Of a stretch of 64,000 nucleotides of DNA, positions 7,188-16,016 are shown in pieces. Source of the stretch: Anaerolineae bacterium (GTDB taxonomy: Bacteria > Chloroflexota > Anaerolineae > Aggregatilineales > J027); the NCBI GenBank assembly GCA_019913005.1, contig JAIOHL010000281.1:31150-95149 (forward strand). The letters run 5' to 3'. Every line of letters begins with the position of its first letter. The stretch's first letter is position 1. Position numbers and translations under genes: made by a program. Under the pieces are notes generated by a model. That model saw only the letters and a list, made by a program, of their open reading frames with translations, made no database searches and was not told the DNA's origin.

Positions 7188-8771
7188 ATGAAGCGTATTA
7201 GCCTTTTGCTGGTACTTGCACTTTTGGTCACGACCATTGGTGTTGGTATCGTCAGCGCCAATCAGCCCGTTGAGCAAAAATCAGCGGCGGCCCGTCAAGA
7301 TGTAAAACGTGTGGTCATCGGTACCACCGACGACATTTCATCGCTCGACCCGGCTGAAGCCTATTCGTTCCATGACTGGGAAATTCTGCGTAACATTTCC
7401 GAAGGTCTGTTGGCGTACATCCCCGGCAGCACGGAATGTGAACCCCGTTTGGCACTTGACTTCCCAGTACGTTCTGAGGATGGGTTGACCTATACCTTCA
7501 CTCTGCGTGACGATGCCATGTTCCCCGACGGTACTGTTCTGACGCCCGAAATTTATGCTGAGTGGGTTACCCGCAGCCTGACCTTGCAAGGCAGCCCCTA
7601 TGGCTTGATTTCCACCATTGAAAAAGTTGAAGCTGGTGAAAACAACACCATCGTTTATACTCTGAAAGAAGTGTTTGACCTCTTACCAGTAGTTCTGTGT
7701 TCACAACCCCAAGTGTATCCATTCCAACCGGGCGACCTCCCAATGGATGCATTCAACAACACGCCGCCAGCGCTGCACGGTGTTGGTGCGTATCAACTGG
7801 TGAGCTACACCATCGGCGAAAACGCGACCTTCCAAGTCAACCCCAATTACTATGGTGAGGCCCCTGCATTTGACGAAGTCGTGTTCACCTATTATGAAGA
7901 TGACGCCCAATTGGTGCTTGCCGTTGAAAATGGTGACATTGACATGGCTTGGCGTTCCCCGACCCCCACTGAAATCCCGCGTTTGGCTGACACCGAAGAA
8001 TTTGAAGTTATCACGGTGCCCGGGCGTATCAACTATCTGTCGTTCAATACTCAAAGCGAACCCGTCAACAATCCACTAGTGCGTTCGGCTTTCGCCAAGG
8101 CCATTGACCGTGACGAAATCATTGACCGCGCTGTTGGTGGTTTGGCAACCCCCATCTACAGCATGGTGCCTCCGGGCTTCGTTGGGGGGACCGAAAGCTA
8201 TCTTGACCTATACGACGTGCGTGACCTTGAAGGCGCAATTGCGGATTTGACCGAAGCGGGTTATACCGCCGACAACAAGCTGGAAATTGAACTGTGGTTC
8301 CCGCCCGAACGCTATGGTGGCTGGTCAACCGACGCGATGTCCATTGTCGAGCAACAGATTGAAGAAACTGGTTTGGTGGAAATTACCCTCCAAAGCCAAG
8401 AGTGGACAAGTTATCGTCCTGCCGCAACGTCTGGTGAGTATCCCTTCTTCTTCCTCGGTTGGTTCTTTGACTACCCAGATGCTGACAATTACTTGCACCC
8501 ATTTGTCTCCTGCGCTGGTTCGCCGGGGTTGGGTATCAACTATTGCGATGAGGAAATGGAAAGACTGATTGCCGAGTCGCGTGCCACCGTAGGTACGGAT
8601 GGTCGAGAAGAAGCTCTAGCAAATCTGCAAGACTATTATGCTGAACAAGCCCCAACGATTCCATTGTTGGTGGGGCAAGACTACATGGTGTGGAACGTTA
8701 CGCGCGTCACTAACGTGATCGTGGGCGCTCCATTAAATCTGGAATATCGTTTGCTACAACCCGTTGAATAA
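7188..8771 (+). CDS. ABC transporter substrate-binding protein, oligopeptide/dipeptide type
   Basis: 527 residues. An N-terminal signal peptide (KRISLLLVLALLVTTIGVGI, cleavage near VSAN) has no lipobox cysteine. The mature protein matches the SBP_bac_5 / DppA-OppA fold: VVIGTTDDISSLDPAEAY at the start, SEGLLAYIPG, LRDDAMFPDGTVLT, then INYLSFNTQSEPVNNPLVRSAF-type and IDRDEI segments and a C-terminal lobe with a LGWFFDYPDADNY loop. The protein would capture peptides or similar solutes outside the membrane and deliver them to the permeases encoded next. AGGAGA lies 8 bases before the ATG. A hairpin separates it from the permease genes, which would allow more binding protein than transporter to be made. 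Confidence 0.93.
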   Translation: MKRISLLLVLALLVTTIGVGIVSANQPVEQKSAAARQDVKRVVIGTTDDISSLDPAEAYSFHDWEILRNISEGLLAYIPGSTECEPRLALDFPVRSEDGLTYTFTLRDDAMFPDGTVLTPEIYAEWVTRSLTLQGSPYGLISTIEKVEAGENNTIVYTLKEVFDLLPVVLCSQPQVYPFQPGDLPMDAFNNTPPALHGVGAYQLVSYTIGENATFQVNPNYYGEAPAFDEVVFTYYEDDAQLVLAVENGDIDMAWRSPTPTEIPRLADTEEFEVITVPGRINYLSFNTQSEPVNNPLVRSAFAKAIDRDEIIDRAVGGLATPIYSMVPPGFVGGTESYLDLYDVRDLEGAIADLTEAGYTADNKLEIELWFPPERYGGWSTDAMSIVEQQIEETGLVEITLQSQEWTSYRPAATSGEYPFFFLGWFFDYPDADNYLHPFVSCAGSPGLGINYCDEEMERLIAESRATVGTDGREEALANLQDYYAEQAPTIPLLVGQDYMVWNVTRVTNVIVGAPLNLEYRLLQPVE

Positions 8772-8800
8772 GCGTGTAGCAGTTCGTTGATCGTAGACTT

Positions 8801-8849
8801 GGGAGGGACGTGTTGGATTTTGCAGTCTGGCACGCCCCTCTCTTTCTTG
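8801..8849 (+). terminator. Hairpin between binding-protein and permease genes (attenuator)
   Basis: GAGGG-A-CGTG (8803-8812) pairs with CACG-C-CCCTC (8831-8840) around an 18-nt loop with one mismatch, followed by TCTTTCTTG. It has the shape of an imperfect rho-independent terminator inside an operon and could let partial read-through set the binding protein:permease ratio. A TATAAT at 8850-8855 directly after it could start a secondary transcript, but I see no good -35 box. Confidence 0.55.
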
Positions 8850-8896
8850 TATAATCTGCAAAAGTTTAATACCTTTTGAAGTAAGGCTTTGTTTCT

Positions 8897-10000
8897 ATGG
8901 AACTCACATTTGGCACGTTATGCGGGGGCGGATTGCTACTTGTCGGCCTCTTTTTGCTCTATGCCATTCTCACAGGCAGCCGTTCATTGCGGAATTATGT
9001 CATTACACGTCTTTTATTAGTGGTACCGATGATCTGGATTTTGCTTACCTTGGTGTTTGTGATGATGCGGATTTTGCCGGGTGATCCAATCTCGACACGG
9101 CTTAAACCCGGTACTGACCAAGCGACTCTTGACCGTTTGCGGGAACGGGCAGGTCTGAATCGGCCCATCTATGAGCAGTATTGGGACTATATCACAGATA
9201 TTGCTCAGGGTGATTTGGGGGTCTCGAATAATGTGGAACAAGACCGCCCGGTAACAGATATTATTGGGCGACGTTTCCCGGCAACCATTGAACTCGTGAT
9301 GCCTTCTATTCTCTTGATGCTCATTTTTGGCATTATCAGCGGGGCGCTTTCAGCGAATAGGCATAAGAGTACGATGGATTATTCTTTCCGTATCTCCAGT
9401 GTCGTTGCTTATGCCATCCCGATTTTTTGGCTGGGGTTAATGCTGCAAATTGTGTTTGCCCGTGAGCTGAATTTGTTACCAGTGGCACAGCGCATCAACC
9501 CCCAATACGCAAATGAATTTGAGCATCGCACCAATATCTATGTGATAGATACCCTATTGGCGGGTAATCTGGAAGCGTTTGGTGATGTGCTGAAACATCT
9601 TGTTTTGCCCACTGTTACCTTGACCATCGCACTGGTGGGAGTATTCATCCGCTTAACCCGTTCCAACATGATCGAGATATTGCAAGAGGACTACGTGACA
9701 GCTTCACGGGCCAGAGGCGTGCCGGAACGCAAAGTCGTCTATTTCCACGCCCTGCGGAATTCTTTCATCCCCATTATGACTCTCATCGGGTTACAAGTAG
9801 CGGTGCTGCTGGCAGGGGCGGTGTTGACCGAAACCACATTCTCATGGGATGGACTGGGTAAACTGTTACGCGATGGGATCGCTCTACGTGATTACCCGGT
9901 GGTACAGGGGGCGGTAGTGGTATTTGCCATCACAGTCGGTGTCATGAGTACCCTGACCGATATTCTCTATGCCTTTATTGACCCACGTATTCGGTTTTAG
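8897..10000 (+). CDS. ABC transporter permease, DppB/OppB type
   Basis: 367 residues. An extra hydrophobic helix at residues 6-24 precedes the normal DppB start (about residue 33, NYVITRLLLVVPMIWILLTLVFV). The family signature after the first helix, RILPGDPI, and the ERAGLNRPIYEQYWDYI segment are present. The ATPase-coupling EAA loop is seen as VTASRARGVPERKVVYFHALRNS. About seven membrane helices in total. It pairs with the DppC-type protein 11 bases downstream to form the channel. A TAAGG lies about 10 bases before the ATG. Confidence 0.93.
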   Translation: MELTFGTLCGGGLLLVGLFLLYAILTGSRSLRNYVITRLLLVVPMIWILLTLVFVMMRILPGDPISTRLKPGTDQATLDRLRERAGLNRPIYEQYWDYITDIAQGDLGVSNNVEQDRPVTDIIGRRFPATIELVMPSILLMLIFGIISGALSANRHKSTMDYSFRISSVVAYAIPIFWLGLMLQIVFARELNLLPVAQRINPQYANEFEHRTNIYVIDTLLAGNLEAFGDVLKHLVLPTVTLTIALVGVFIRLTRSNMIEILQEDYVTASRARGVPERKVVYFHALRNSFIPIMTLIGLQVAVLLAGAVLTETTFSWDGLGKLLRDGIALRDYPVVQGAVVVFAITVGVMSTLTDILYAFIDPRIRF

Positions 10001-10011
10001 GAAAACAAATT

Positions 10012-11445
10012 ATGGCAACCACAACCGCAGAAATATTTGTTCAACCGCGTGCCTCCCTGATGGGCACTATCCGCAAAACGTGGCGTATATGGGGCGGGGT
10101 GAGCCTGCTGATTGCAGCCCTCCTCGCGCTTTTGTATTTTGCGCTGGATGTTGAGGGTGTCAAAGGCATCCTGCAATTTTGGGCTGTATTGAATGTCGTG
10201 GTCGTAACCAGCTTGATCTTATCTAGCCGTACCGTGCGCGAAGCCCGCCGTTGGCATGGCGCTGACTGGTGGTTGGCGATGATTAGCGGAATGATATTGG
10301 TGTTGTTTATTATTGTCGGCATTGTGCCAGAATATCTTGCTCCCTATGCCTATGACGAAGAAGCAGGCCCAGCCCGTTTAGGTCCACGCGAAGTCCCAGC
10401 TAGTTATATCTTGATTACCCGGACTGAACTGCCGTATGAAAATTTTGCCGATATAGGTTATGACATCAACACGGGCGAGTTGATTGAACGTACTAGCAAT
10501 GCCAAGAGTGTTGCAGCAGTTGATGAAAAAGCCAATCGTATTGTGGGGCAAGAACGTGATACGGCGGGTATTCGAGTGGAAATTAACCGTGACGCAACCG
10601 GATTGGAGCCGATTGAGGCCCTTGAGTTGTTGTCCACCTCGGATGTGACGGCTGACCGAGGGCGTCCGTTGGTGGCAATCGTTGGTGACGAAACCCAATT
10701 TCGGGACCTTGTAACCGAATATCCGAATTTGCGGATTGTTGGGGCCGTTGGCCCGGCTTATCAGGGGGGGTTTCTATTTGGTACCAATCTGCTTGGACAG
10801 GATGTATTCAGTCGCTTGCTCTATGGGACGCAAAACACCTTGATGATTGGCATTAGCGCCGCGATTTGTTCCTGCTTATTGGGGATTCCGTTGGGTCTCA
10901 TCAGCGGGTATCTCGGTGGGATTTTGGATCGCGTGCTGTCACTCGTCATGGACAGCCTGTATGCCTTCCCCGGCTTGGTGCTGGCGATTGCGATTGCCGC
11001 CGTCTTGGGGCCGGGCATTGGGAATATTATTCTTGCCATCGCCGTGATTTATGTCCCGACATATTTCCGCTTGGTGCGTTCGCAGACATTGGCGATTCGT
11101 GAAGTGGCCTATGTTGAAGCAGCCAAGAGCTTGGGAGCCACTAATCCCATTATTTTGATCCGCTATGTATTTCCGAATGTCGTGGCCTCGGTGGTGGTGA
11201 TTTTCTCCATCAATGTTGCGGACGCGATTTTGACTGGGGCGGGTCTGGCATTTCTCGGTCTTGGCTTGCCGGAGACGGTGCCGGATTGGGGCGTTGACTT
11301 ATCCAAAGGCAGCCAATTCGTGATTGGTGGTGAATGGTGGTTGGTAACGTTCCCCGGTCTTGCGATTGCCCTACTGACCTTATGCTTTAGCATGTTGGGT
11401 GAAAGCCTCAGCGAAATTATGAACCCGCGCCTGAATCGGGCCTAG
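10012..11445 (+). CDS. ABC transporter permease, DppC/OppC type, with an extra extracytoplasmic domain
   Basis: 477 residues against the usual 280-300. Three hydrophobic helices (about 27-47, 52-68, 88-108) come first, followed by roughly 140 mostly polar residues (110-250) that contain a short alpha/beta-like stretch (RPLVAIVGDETQFRDL). The normal DppC core starts near residue 254 with FGTNLLGQDVFSRLLYG and has the EAA loop YVEAAKSLGATNPIILIRYVFP. The insertion lies on the outer side of the membrane if the first helices follow the usual topology, and could help dock the binding protein. The frame is intact across the insertion. Confidence 0.9.
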   Translation: MATTTAEIFVQPRASLMGTIRKTWRIWGGVSLLIAALLALLYFALDVEGVKGILQFWAVLNVVVVTSLILSSRTVREARRWHGADWWLAMISGMILVLFIIVGIVPEYLAPYAYDEEAGPARLGPREVPASYILITRTELPYENFADIGYDINTGELIERTSNAKSVAAVDEKANRIVGQERDTAGIRVEINRDATGLEPIEALELLSTSDVTADRGRPLVAIVGDETQFRDLVTEYPNLRIVGAVGPAYQGGFLFGTNLLGQDVFSRLLYGTQNTLMIGISAAICSCLLGIPLGLISGYLGGILDRVLSLVMDSLYAFPGLVLAIAIAAVLGPGIGNIILAIAVIYVPTYFRLVRSQTLAIREVAYVEAAKSLGATNPIILIRYVFPNVVASVVVIFSINVADAILTGAGLAFLGLGLPETVPDWGVDLSKGSQFVIGGEWWLVTFPGLAIALLTLCFSMLGESLSEIMNPRLNRA

Positions 11446-11457
11446 GAGGGCGATGCT

Positions 11458-12531
11458 ATGTCACTTTTTCAAGTCGTGCCTGATCACAGTCAGGTCAATA
11501 AACAAGAAATTATCCTCTCCATCCGCGACCTCAGTGTGGAATATCAAACCCGACGTGGGGTCTTGAGCGCGATTGATACCTTATCGCTTGACCTGTATAA
11601 AGGGGAAGTGTTGGGACTGGTCGGTGAGTCCGGTTCGGGCAAATCCACCCTCGGCAAGGCGATTATGCGGATGATTCCATCGCCGGGTCGTATCACCAAA
11701 GGCCAGTTGATTTTCAAAAATCAAGACTTGATGGCGTATGATGAAAATCAGATGCGTGATGTACGGGGCAAACAAATCAGTATGATTTTCCAAGACCCCA
11801 TGACATCGCTCAATCCGGTGCAGCGCATTGATAATCACATCATCGAAGCCATCCGTGTACATGAGCCAAACATCAGTAAAGATGAGGCGTTGTCCCGTTC
11901 TGAGTCGTTGATGGAGCGACTTGGCATTGGTCGGCGGCGCTTAAAAGAATATCCCCATCAGCTTTCGGGCGGGATGCGCCAACGTGTGATGATTGGCTTG
12001 GCTCTGGCGCTCAAGGCCAATATCATCATCGCGGACGAGGCTACGACTTCGCTGGATGTGATCGTCGAAGCCCAATTTTTGGATCTGCTGCGCGAACTCA
12101 AAGACGAATTTGGCCTAACCATTTTGCTAGTGACGCATAATATCGGCATTGTGGCAGAATTGGCGGATCGGGTCGCGGTGATGTATGCCGGACGCTTGGC
12201 CGAAGTTGCCAATGTGGATGAATTGTTCCACAATCCCAAACATCCGTATACACAGGGCTTGCTGCGCAGTGTGCCAAATATTGCGATGGACAGCCAAGAC
12301 CTGTATCGTATGGATGGGACCCCGCCGAATTTGGTGATGCCCCCCAGCGGCTGTCGTTTTCATCCGCGCTGCCCACATGTCATGGATATTTGCCATCAAA
12401 AGCAGCCATGGCTGGTGCGGGTGGATGAAATTGGCGAAGGGGATGAGCAAGTCGGCGGTTATGACAAGCATCTGGCGTCATGCTGGCTGCATCAAGAATA
12501 TCAAGGCGCAACGCAGGCAAGGCGGTATTAA
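11458..12531 (+). CDS. Oligopeptide/dipeptide ABC transporter ATPase (DppD type)
   Basis: 357 residues. Walker A is GESGSGKST (about 56-64), the Q-loop MIFQDPMTSLNP, the ABC signature LSGGMRQRV (169-177), Walker B IIIADEATTSLD (190-200) and the switch His in LLVTHN. The C-terminal oligopeptide-transporter domain has the CRFHPRCPHVMDIC cysteine cluster typical of this family. It acts in the cytoplasm as one half of the ATPase pair. It starts 12 bases after the permease stop, with AGGAGG in front of the ATG. Confidence 0.96.
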   Translation: MSLFQVVPDHSQVNKQEIILSIRDLSVEYQTRRGVLSAIDTLSLDLYKGEVLGLVGESGSGKSTLGKAIMRMIPSPGRITKGQLIFKNQDLMAYDENQMRDVRGKQISMIFQDPMTSLNPVQRIDNHIIEAIRVHEPNISKDEALSRSESLMERLGIGRRRLKEYPHQLSGGMRQRVMIGLALALKANIIIADEATTSLDVIVEAQFLDLLRELKDEFGLTILLVTHNIGIVAELADRVAVMYAGRLAEVANVDELFHNPKHPYTQGLLRSVPNIAMDSQDLYRMDGTPPNLVMPPSGCRFHPRCPHVMDICHQKQPWLVRVDEIGEGDEQVGGYDKHLASCWLHQEYQGATQARRY

Positions 12532-12541
12532 ATAGAGTGCT

Positions 12542-13624
12542 ATGAGTGACCATAATTCTTCCAGCAGCAACAACACAATCTTGCGGCTGCAAAATGTAAA
12601 AAAATATTTCCCGGTGAAACGTGACCTGCTTCAACAAATCATGCGGGTTGGTGAGCAGCAATATGTCCATGCTGTAGACGGGGTCTCATTTGAAATCGAA
12701 CAGGGCAAAGTTTTTGGCTTGGTCGGGGAATCCGGTTCGGGCAAATCCACCACAGGCCGTATGGCAGTTGGCCTATTAGAACCAACCGAAGGCGAGGTCG
12801 TTTTTGAGGATGTCCACCTGAACAATCTCAGTGGCGAAGAGTTACGGAAAATGCGCCGCTACATGCAGGTGATTTTCCAAGACCCGATGGCTAGTCTGAA
12901 CCCGCGCATGTCGTTGGGTGAAGGCGTTGGGCACGGTCTTAAGATTCATCGTCTAGTAAACAGCCAACAGGAATTTCGTCACCACGTCAGTGAAATATTC
13001 GAAAAGGTAGGGTTAACCCCCGGCGATGCTTATTTTGATCGCTACCCCCATCAGATTTCGGGTGGTCAGCGCCAACGTGCGGTGATTGCGCGGGCATTGG
13101 TGATGCAGCCGAAGTTGATTTTGGCGGACGAGCCGATTGCGATGGCGGATGTTTCAGTGAAGGCGATTTTGCTGGATTTGATGGTACAGCTTCAGCGCGA
13201 ATTCGGCCTGACGTATCTGTTTATTACCCACGACCTTGCTACGGCCAAATATATCTGTGACCGGATTGCGATTATGTATTTGGGTGAGATCATCGAAGTG
13301 GGTGACATCAGAACGGTTTATACCAATCCGAAGCACCCGTATACTGAGGCTTTGCTGGCGGCAGTACCTGTGCCAGACCCACGCTTCCGTCGCCCTGCCC
13401 CAATGCCACGTGGTGAAATCCCTAACGCGATTAATCCACCCAGCGGCTGCCGTTTCCACCCGCGCTGCCCGATTGCACAGGATGTTTGCAAAACCGAACA
13501 TCCCCGTTTGTTGGATGTGCCGGGACAAGCTGGACACATGGCGGCCTGTCATTTCCGCACAGGTGATTATATTCACCTCGATCCCGGCCCATTGATTAAT
13601 ATGAATGTGGCAATGACGGAATAA
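12542..13624 (+). CDS. Oligopeptide/dipeptide ABC transporter ATPase (DppF type)
   Basis: 360 residues, second ATPase of the importer. Walker A GESGSGKSTTGR (about 62-73), Q-loop VIFQDPMASLNP, signature ISGGQRQRAV, switch His LFITHD, and the C-terminal CRFHPRCPIAQDVC cluster. After Walker B the D-loop reads DEPIAMADVSVKA in place of the common DEPTSALDVSVQA. This is seen directly and may be a lineage feature. It begins 10 bases after the DppD-type gene and is the last gene of the operon, which closes with a hairpin at 13648-13676. Confidence 0.96.
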   Translation: MSDHNSSSSNNTILRLQNVKKYFPVKRDLLQQIMRVGEQQYVHAVDGVSFEIEQGKVFGLVGESGSGKSTTGRMAVGLLEPTEGEVVFEDVHLNNLSGEELRKMRRYMQVIFQDPMASLNPRMSLGEGVGHGLKIHRLVNSQQEFRHHVSEIFEKVGLTPGDAYFDRYPHQISGGQRQRAVIARALVMQPKLILADEPIAMADVSVKAILLDLMVQLQREFGLTYLFITHDLATAKYICDRIAIMYLGEIIEVGDIRTVYTNPKHPYTEALLAAVPVPDPRFRRPAPMPRGEIPNAINPPSGCRFHPRCPIAQDVCKTEHPRLLDVPGQAGHMAACHFRTGDYIHLDPGPLINMNVAMTE

Positions 13625-13647
13625 CCCGAAACTGAACAGCATTTCTT

Positions 13648-13676
13648 ATTGAGCGTGGTCACTGACTGCGCTCAAT
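13648..13676 (+). terminator. Terminator of the peptide importer operon
   Basis: ATTGAGCG (13648-13655) pairs perfectly with CGCTCAAT (13669-13676) around a 13-nt loop, and CTATTTATAG follows. It lies 24 bases after the DppF-type stop. The T-tract is weak. Confidence 0.55.
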
Positions 13677-13738
13677 CTATTTATAGGGCTAATTCACCCC
13701 GCAAAATGACCATTGCCATTCCACCGACCTTAAATATC

Positions 13739-14410
13739 CTAAAATTGTCCAGCAGTGTTATGGGCGGCACGGATGGGTTCGGGCAAGCGATAGCGGGTGG
13801 TACAGCGCAGGATCAATTCAACGGCGCTTTCGATAGTGGCATGGTTGCCCGGGGAAATGTAGACCGGTTTTACATTTTGGCGAGTGCGTAAGACCATGCC
13901 AATGATTTCGGTGTGGTCTTTGCGCTGTACCGTCAGGGGCGACATGCTGCCACGCTCTAGGCCGGGTTCGGTATATTTGCCGTAGAGATGGGTTTTGCCA
14001 CACCCCACCGTAGGCCGATCTAACCAGAGGCCTATATGCGCCGCAATGCCCAAGCGTCGGGGGTGGGCAATTCCCATACCGTCAAAAATATAGACATCGG
14101 GTGTCAGTTGGAGTTGTTGGTGCGCTTCCAAAATGACCTCCCCTTCCCGAAATGACAACAAGCCGGGGATATAGGGGAACTTGGTCGGCATGGTAGCGGT
14201 GACGGCTTCCAAAATTTCGAAATCGGGATACCTCATCACCACCACTGCGGCGTGGCTGATATTGTTCTTGACACTGACATCCACCCCTGCTACTAGTTTT
14301 AGATGGTCAAGGTCAATCGGTGTAGTCGTATCTACCTGACCCGCCAATTCTTTTTGGAGGGCGATGGCTTGGGCAGGCATTAAATCCCAGCGATGTTGCA
14401 CGGGCATCAT
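13739..14410 (-). CDS. nfi: Endonuclease V (deoxyinosine 3' endonuclease)
   Basis: 223 residues, a normal length. All the known active-site positions are present: D44 in AGVDVSV, the wedge Tyr Y80 in PYIPGLLSFRE, E89, D110 in FDGMGIAHPRR and H116. The numbering is nearly that of the Thermotoga enzyme. The family cleaves the second phosphodiester bond 3' of a deaminated adenine (inosine) in DNA, starting repair. The gene lies tail to tail with the importer operon and 9 bases downstream of the ATPase gene on the same strand, so both may share a transcript. Confidence 0.96.
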   Translation of the reverse strand: MMPVQHRWDLMPAQAIALQKELAGQVDTTTPIDLDHLKLVAGVDVSVKNNISHAAVVVMRYPDFEILEAVTATMPTKFPYIPGLLSFREGEVILEAHQQLQLTPDVYIFDGMGIAHPRRLGIAAHIGLWLDRPTVGCGKTHLYGKYTEPGLERGSMSPLTVQRKDHTEIIGMVLRTRQNVKPVYISPGNHATIESAVELILRCTTRYRLPEPIRAAHNTAGQF

Positions 14411-14419
14411 TTAATATCC

Positions 14420-15655
14420 TCACCAAGCCAGATTCAATAGTTGTTCGCCGTCGGTCGTTGGGTCGGCGTTCGGTGGGATAGACATAAATAGAAACCCGGA
14501 GAACACAGGCGGACGGATATCATCGTAACTCATACTATTTTGTTCCAACAAAATCCCCTTTTGAACCAAGAGATTTACCATCGGGTTGAGCATGTTGTAA
14601 TCCGCGAATTTGCCCTGATGTTTCATACGGGTCATTTCAAAAAGGATGCGTCGTTCCCGATTCGACAAACTGCGCCAGATTGTGCCACATTCTTCTTGGA
14701 TGGCAGGCAGGTCGAGCAGGGTAGCGACGACTTGGACATCTTTCATGCCCTCATAAATGAGTTTTTTTGGCTCCCATGCGGAAAATGCCGCACGTAATAA
14801 TCCGGCATGTCCCCCTGTCGCCATCATCATTTGCTCACGAATTCCAGCAGGCGGCGGTGAATAATCTTGGCGGGTAGACATGCGCTGGAAAGTCTGTTCG
14901 GCATCCGAAGGGCGATAGGGCAGCAAAAAATGGCGGGTATCCACAAATAAATCGAAAAACGCCTCATATTCGACATGCTGTTCCTCAGCGACCAGCAGCG
15001 GCAAAATTTGGCGGGCGGTGGTGACGTATATGATGCGGTCTTTATATTGGTCACGCAGACTGCGCAGGCTTTGGAAAAAGCGCGGAGGCAGTTCGCGCAG
15101 CATTTTTTCAAATTCGTCAAAAATGAAAATTAACCGGAAGGGCTGATTTGACCCCGCAAAAATCCGGTGGATCAAATCTTCCAGATAGCGGAAGGCCACA
15201 ATATGGGTGTTGCTGTGGGCGGTTTCGCTGGGCCAGATTTTATGATAGAGCGCATAAAGTGATTCAGGATGAGACGCATCTTTGGGATTGGTGATATGGG
15301 CCACCAACTGATTATCCATAACGGCCTGCAATAGACGCGAGGCGATGAGTTCATAGCCCGACCAACCAGAGGGCACGGTGGGGTCAAACGCGCTCGGCAT
15401 CGGCTCTAATAGACTATTGGCGTCAATCCCGATAAAAATGCAGTGGGACTGCTCCTGATATAACTGATAGAGATAGCGGTCTTGCACATCTTTCCGCATC
15501 AACCGCCGGATAAAATTCGATTTGCCGACGCTCCCCAAGCCGATAATTTCCACCGACTTGCCGGCATGGATATGCTCCATGACCACTTCTAAATCGGCCT
15601 CACGGAAATTGGTGCGCATCTGCGATTGGGCAGCAGGATTATTGGGGTAGTTCAT
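14420..15655 (-). CDS. AAA/STAND-like ATPase of unknown role
   Basis: About 411 residues. A P-loop is seen as GLGSVGKSNFIRRL near the N-terminus, and Walker B as LIFIFDEFEKML, followed by a sensor-1-like IIYVTTARQ. This layout matches ORC/Cdc6- and STAND-type ATPases that are annotated only as ATP-binding proteins. The C-terminal 130 residues (SNRERRILFEMTRMKHQGKF...) look like a winged-helix domain. The start at 15655 is chosen because AGAAGGG lies 6 bases upstream; an upstream in-frame start would add about 10 residues without support. The gene is divergent from thyX, with about 100 bases between them. Function unknown. Confidence 0.7.
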   Translation of the reverse strand: MNYPNNPAAQSQMRTNFREADLEVVMEHIHAGKSVEIIGLGSVGKSNFIRRLMRKDVQDRYLYQLYQEQSHCIFIGIDANSLLEPMPSAFDPTVPSGWSGYELIASRLLQAVMDNQLVAHITNPKDASHPESLYALYHKIWPSETAHSNTHIVAFRYLEDLIHRIFAGSNQPFRLIFIFDEFEKMLRELPPRFFQSLRSLRDQYKDRIIYVTTARQILPLLVAEEQHVEYEAFFDLFVDTRHFLLPYRPSDAEQTFQRMSTRQDYSPPPAGIREQMMMATGGHAGLLRAAFSAWEPKKLIYEGMKDVQVVATLLDLPAIQEECGTIWRSLSNRERRILFEMTRMKHQGKFADYNMLNPMVNLLVQKGILLEQNSMSYDDIRPPVFSGFLFMSIPPNADPTTDGEQLLNLAW

Positions 15656-15706
15656 AGCAACCCTTCTCATTCGGAAAAATAACAACTTTCAAATCATCTC
15701 TCCAAG

Positions 15707-15712
15707 TATAAT
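15707..15712 (+). promoter_or_regulatory. Possible -10 box of thyX
   Basis: TATAAT matches the consensus perfectly and lies about 50 bases before the thyX start. The -35 position at 17-bp spacing (AACTTT) is poor, so this is only a candidate. Confidence 0.35.
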
Positions 15713-15763
15713 CAAGACTGCGAATTCTTGGAATTTTTGTGCGAAAGGATGGACGATTTTCTG

Positions 15764-16016
15764 ATGAGTGATGAGGCGAAAAAGGCGCTGATTGGGCATC
15801 AATTTCCGGTGCTGGATAAGGGCTTTGTCGAATTGCAGGATGTGATGGGCGACGACCTTGCGATTGTGAACGCGGCCCGTGTTTCATTTTTGGGGGAAAG
15901 CAAGGGTCTCGATAAAGACAAAAAACTGCTGTTTTATCTGATGCAACATCGGCATACTAGCCCGTTTGAGATGGTCGAGTTTAAATTCCGTGTCCGTGCG
16001 CCCCTTGTAGTTTGGT
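15764..16016 (+). CDS. thyX: Flavin-dependent thymidylate synthase ThyX, exon 1
   Basis: This exon encodes the N-terminal 84 residues of ThyX plus the first base of the next codon. Family segments are clear: VNAARVSFLGESKG, then HRHTSPFEMVEFKFRVRAPLVVW, whose histidines and PFE bind FAD and substrate. Reading stops at UAA immediately after TGG, so the frame cannot continue without splicing. Joining to exon 2 gives a protein of about 239 residues that makes dTMP from dUMP with methylene-tetrahydrofolate and NADPH/FAD. The start at 15764 fits the usual ThyX N-terminus, with GAAAGGA 14 bases upstream; ATG 15749 would add five residues. Confidence 0.9.
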
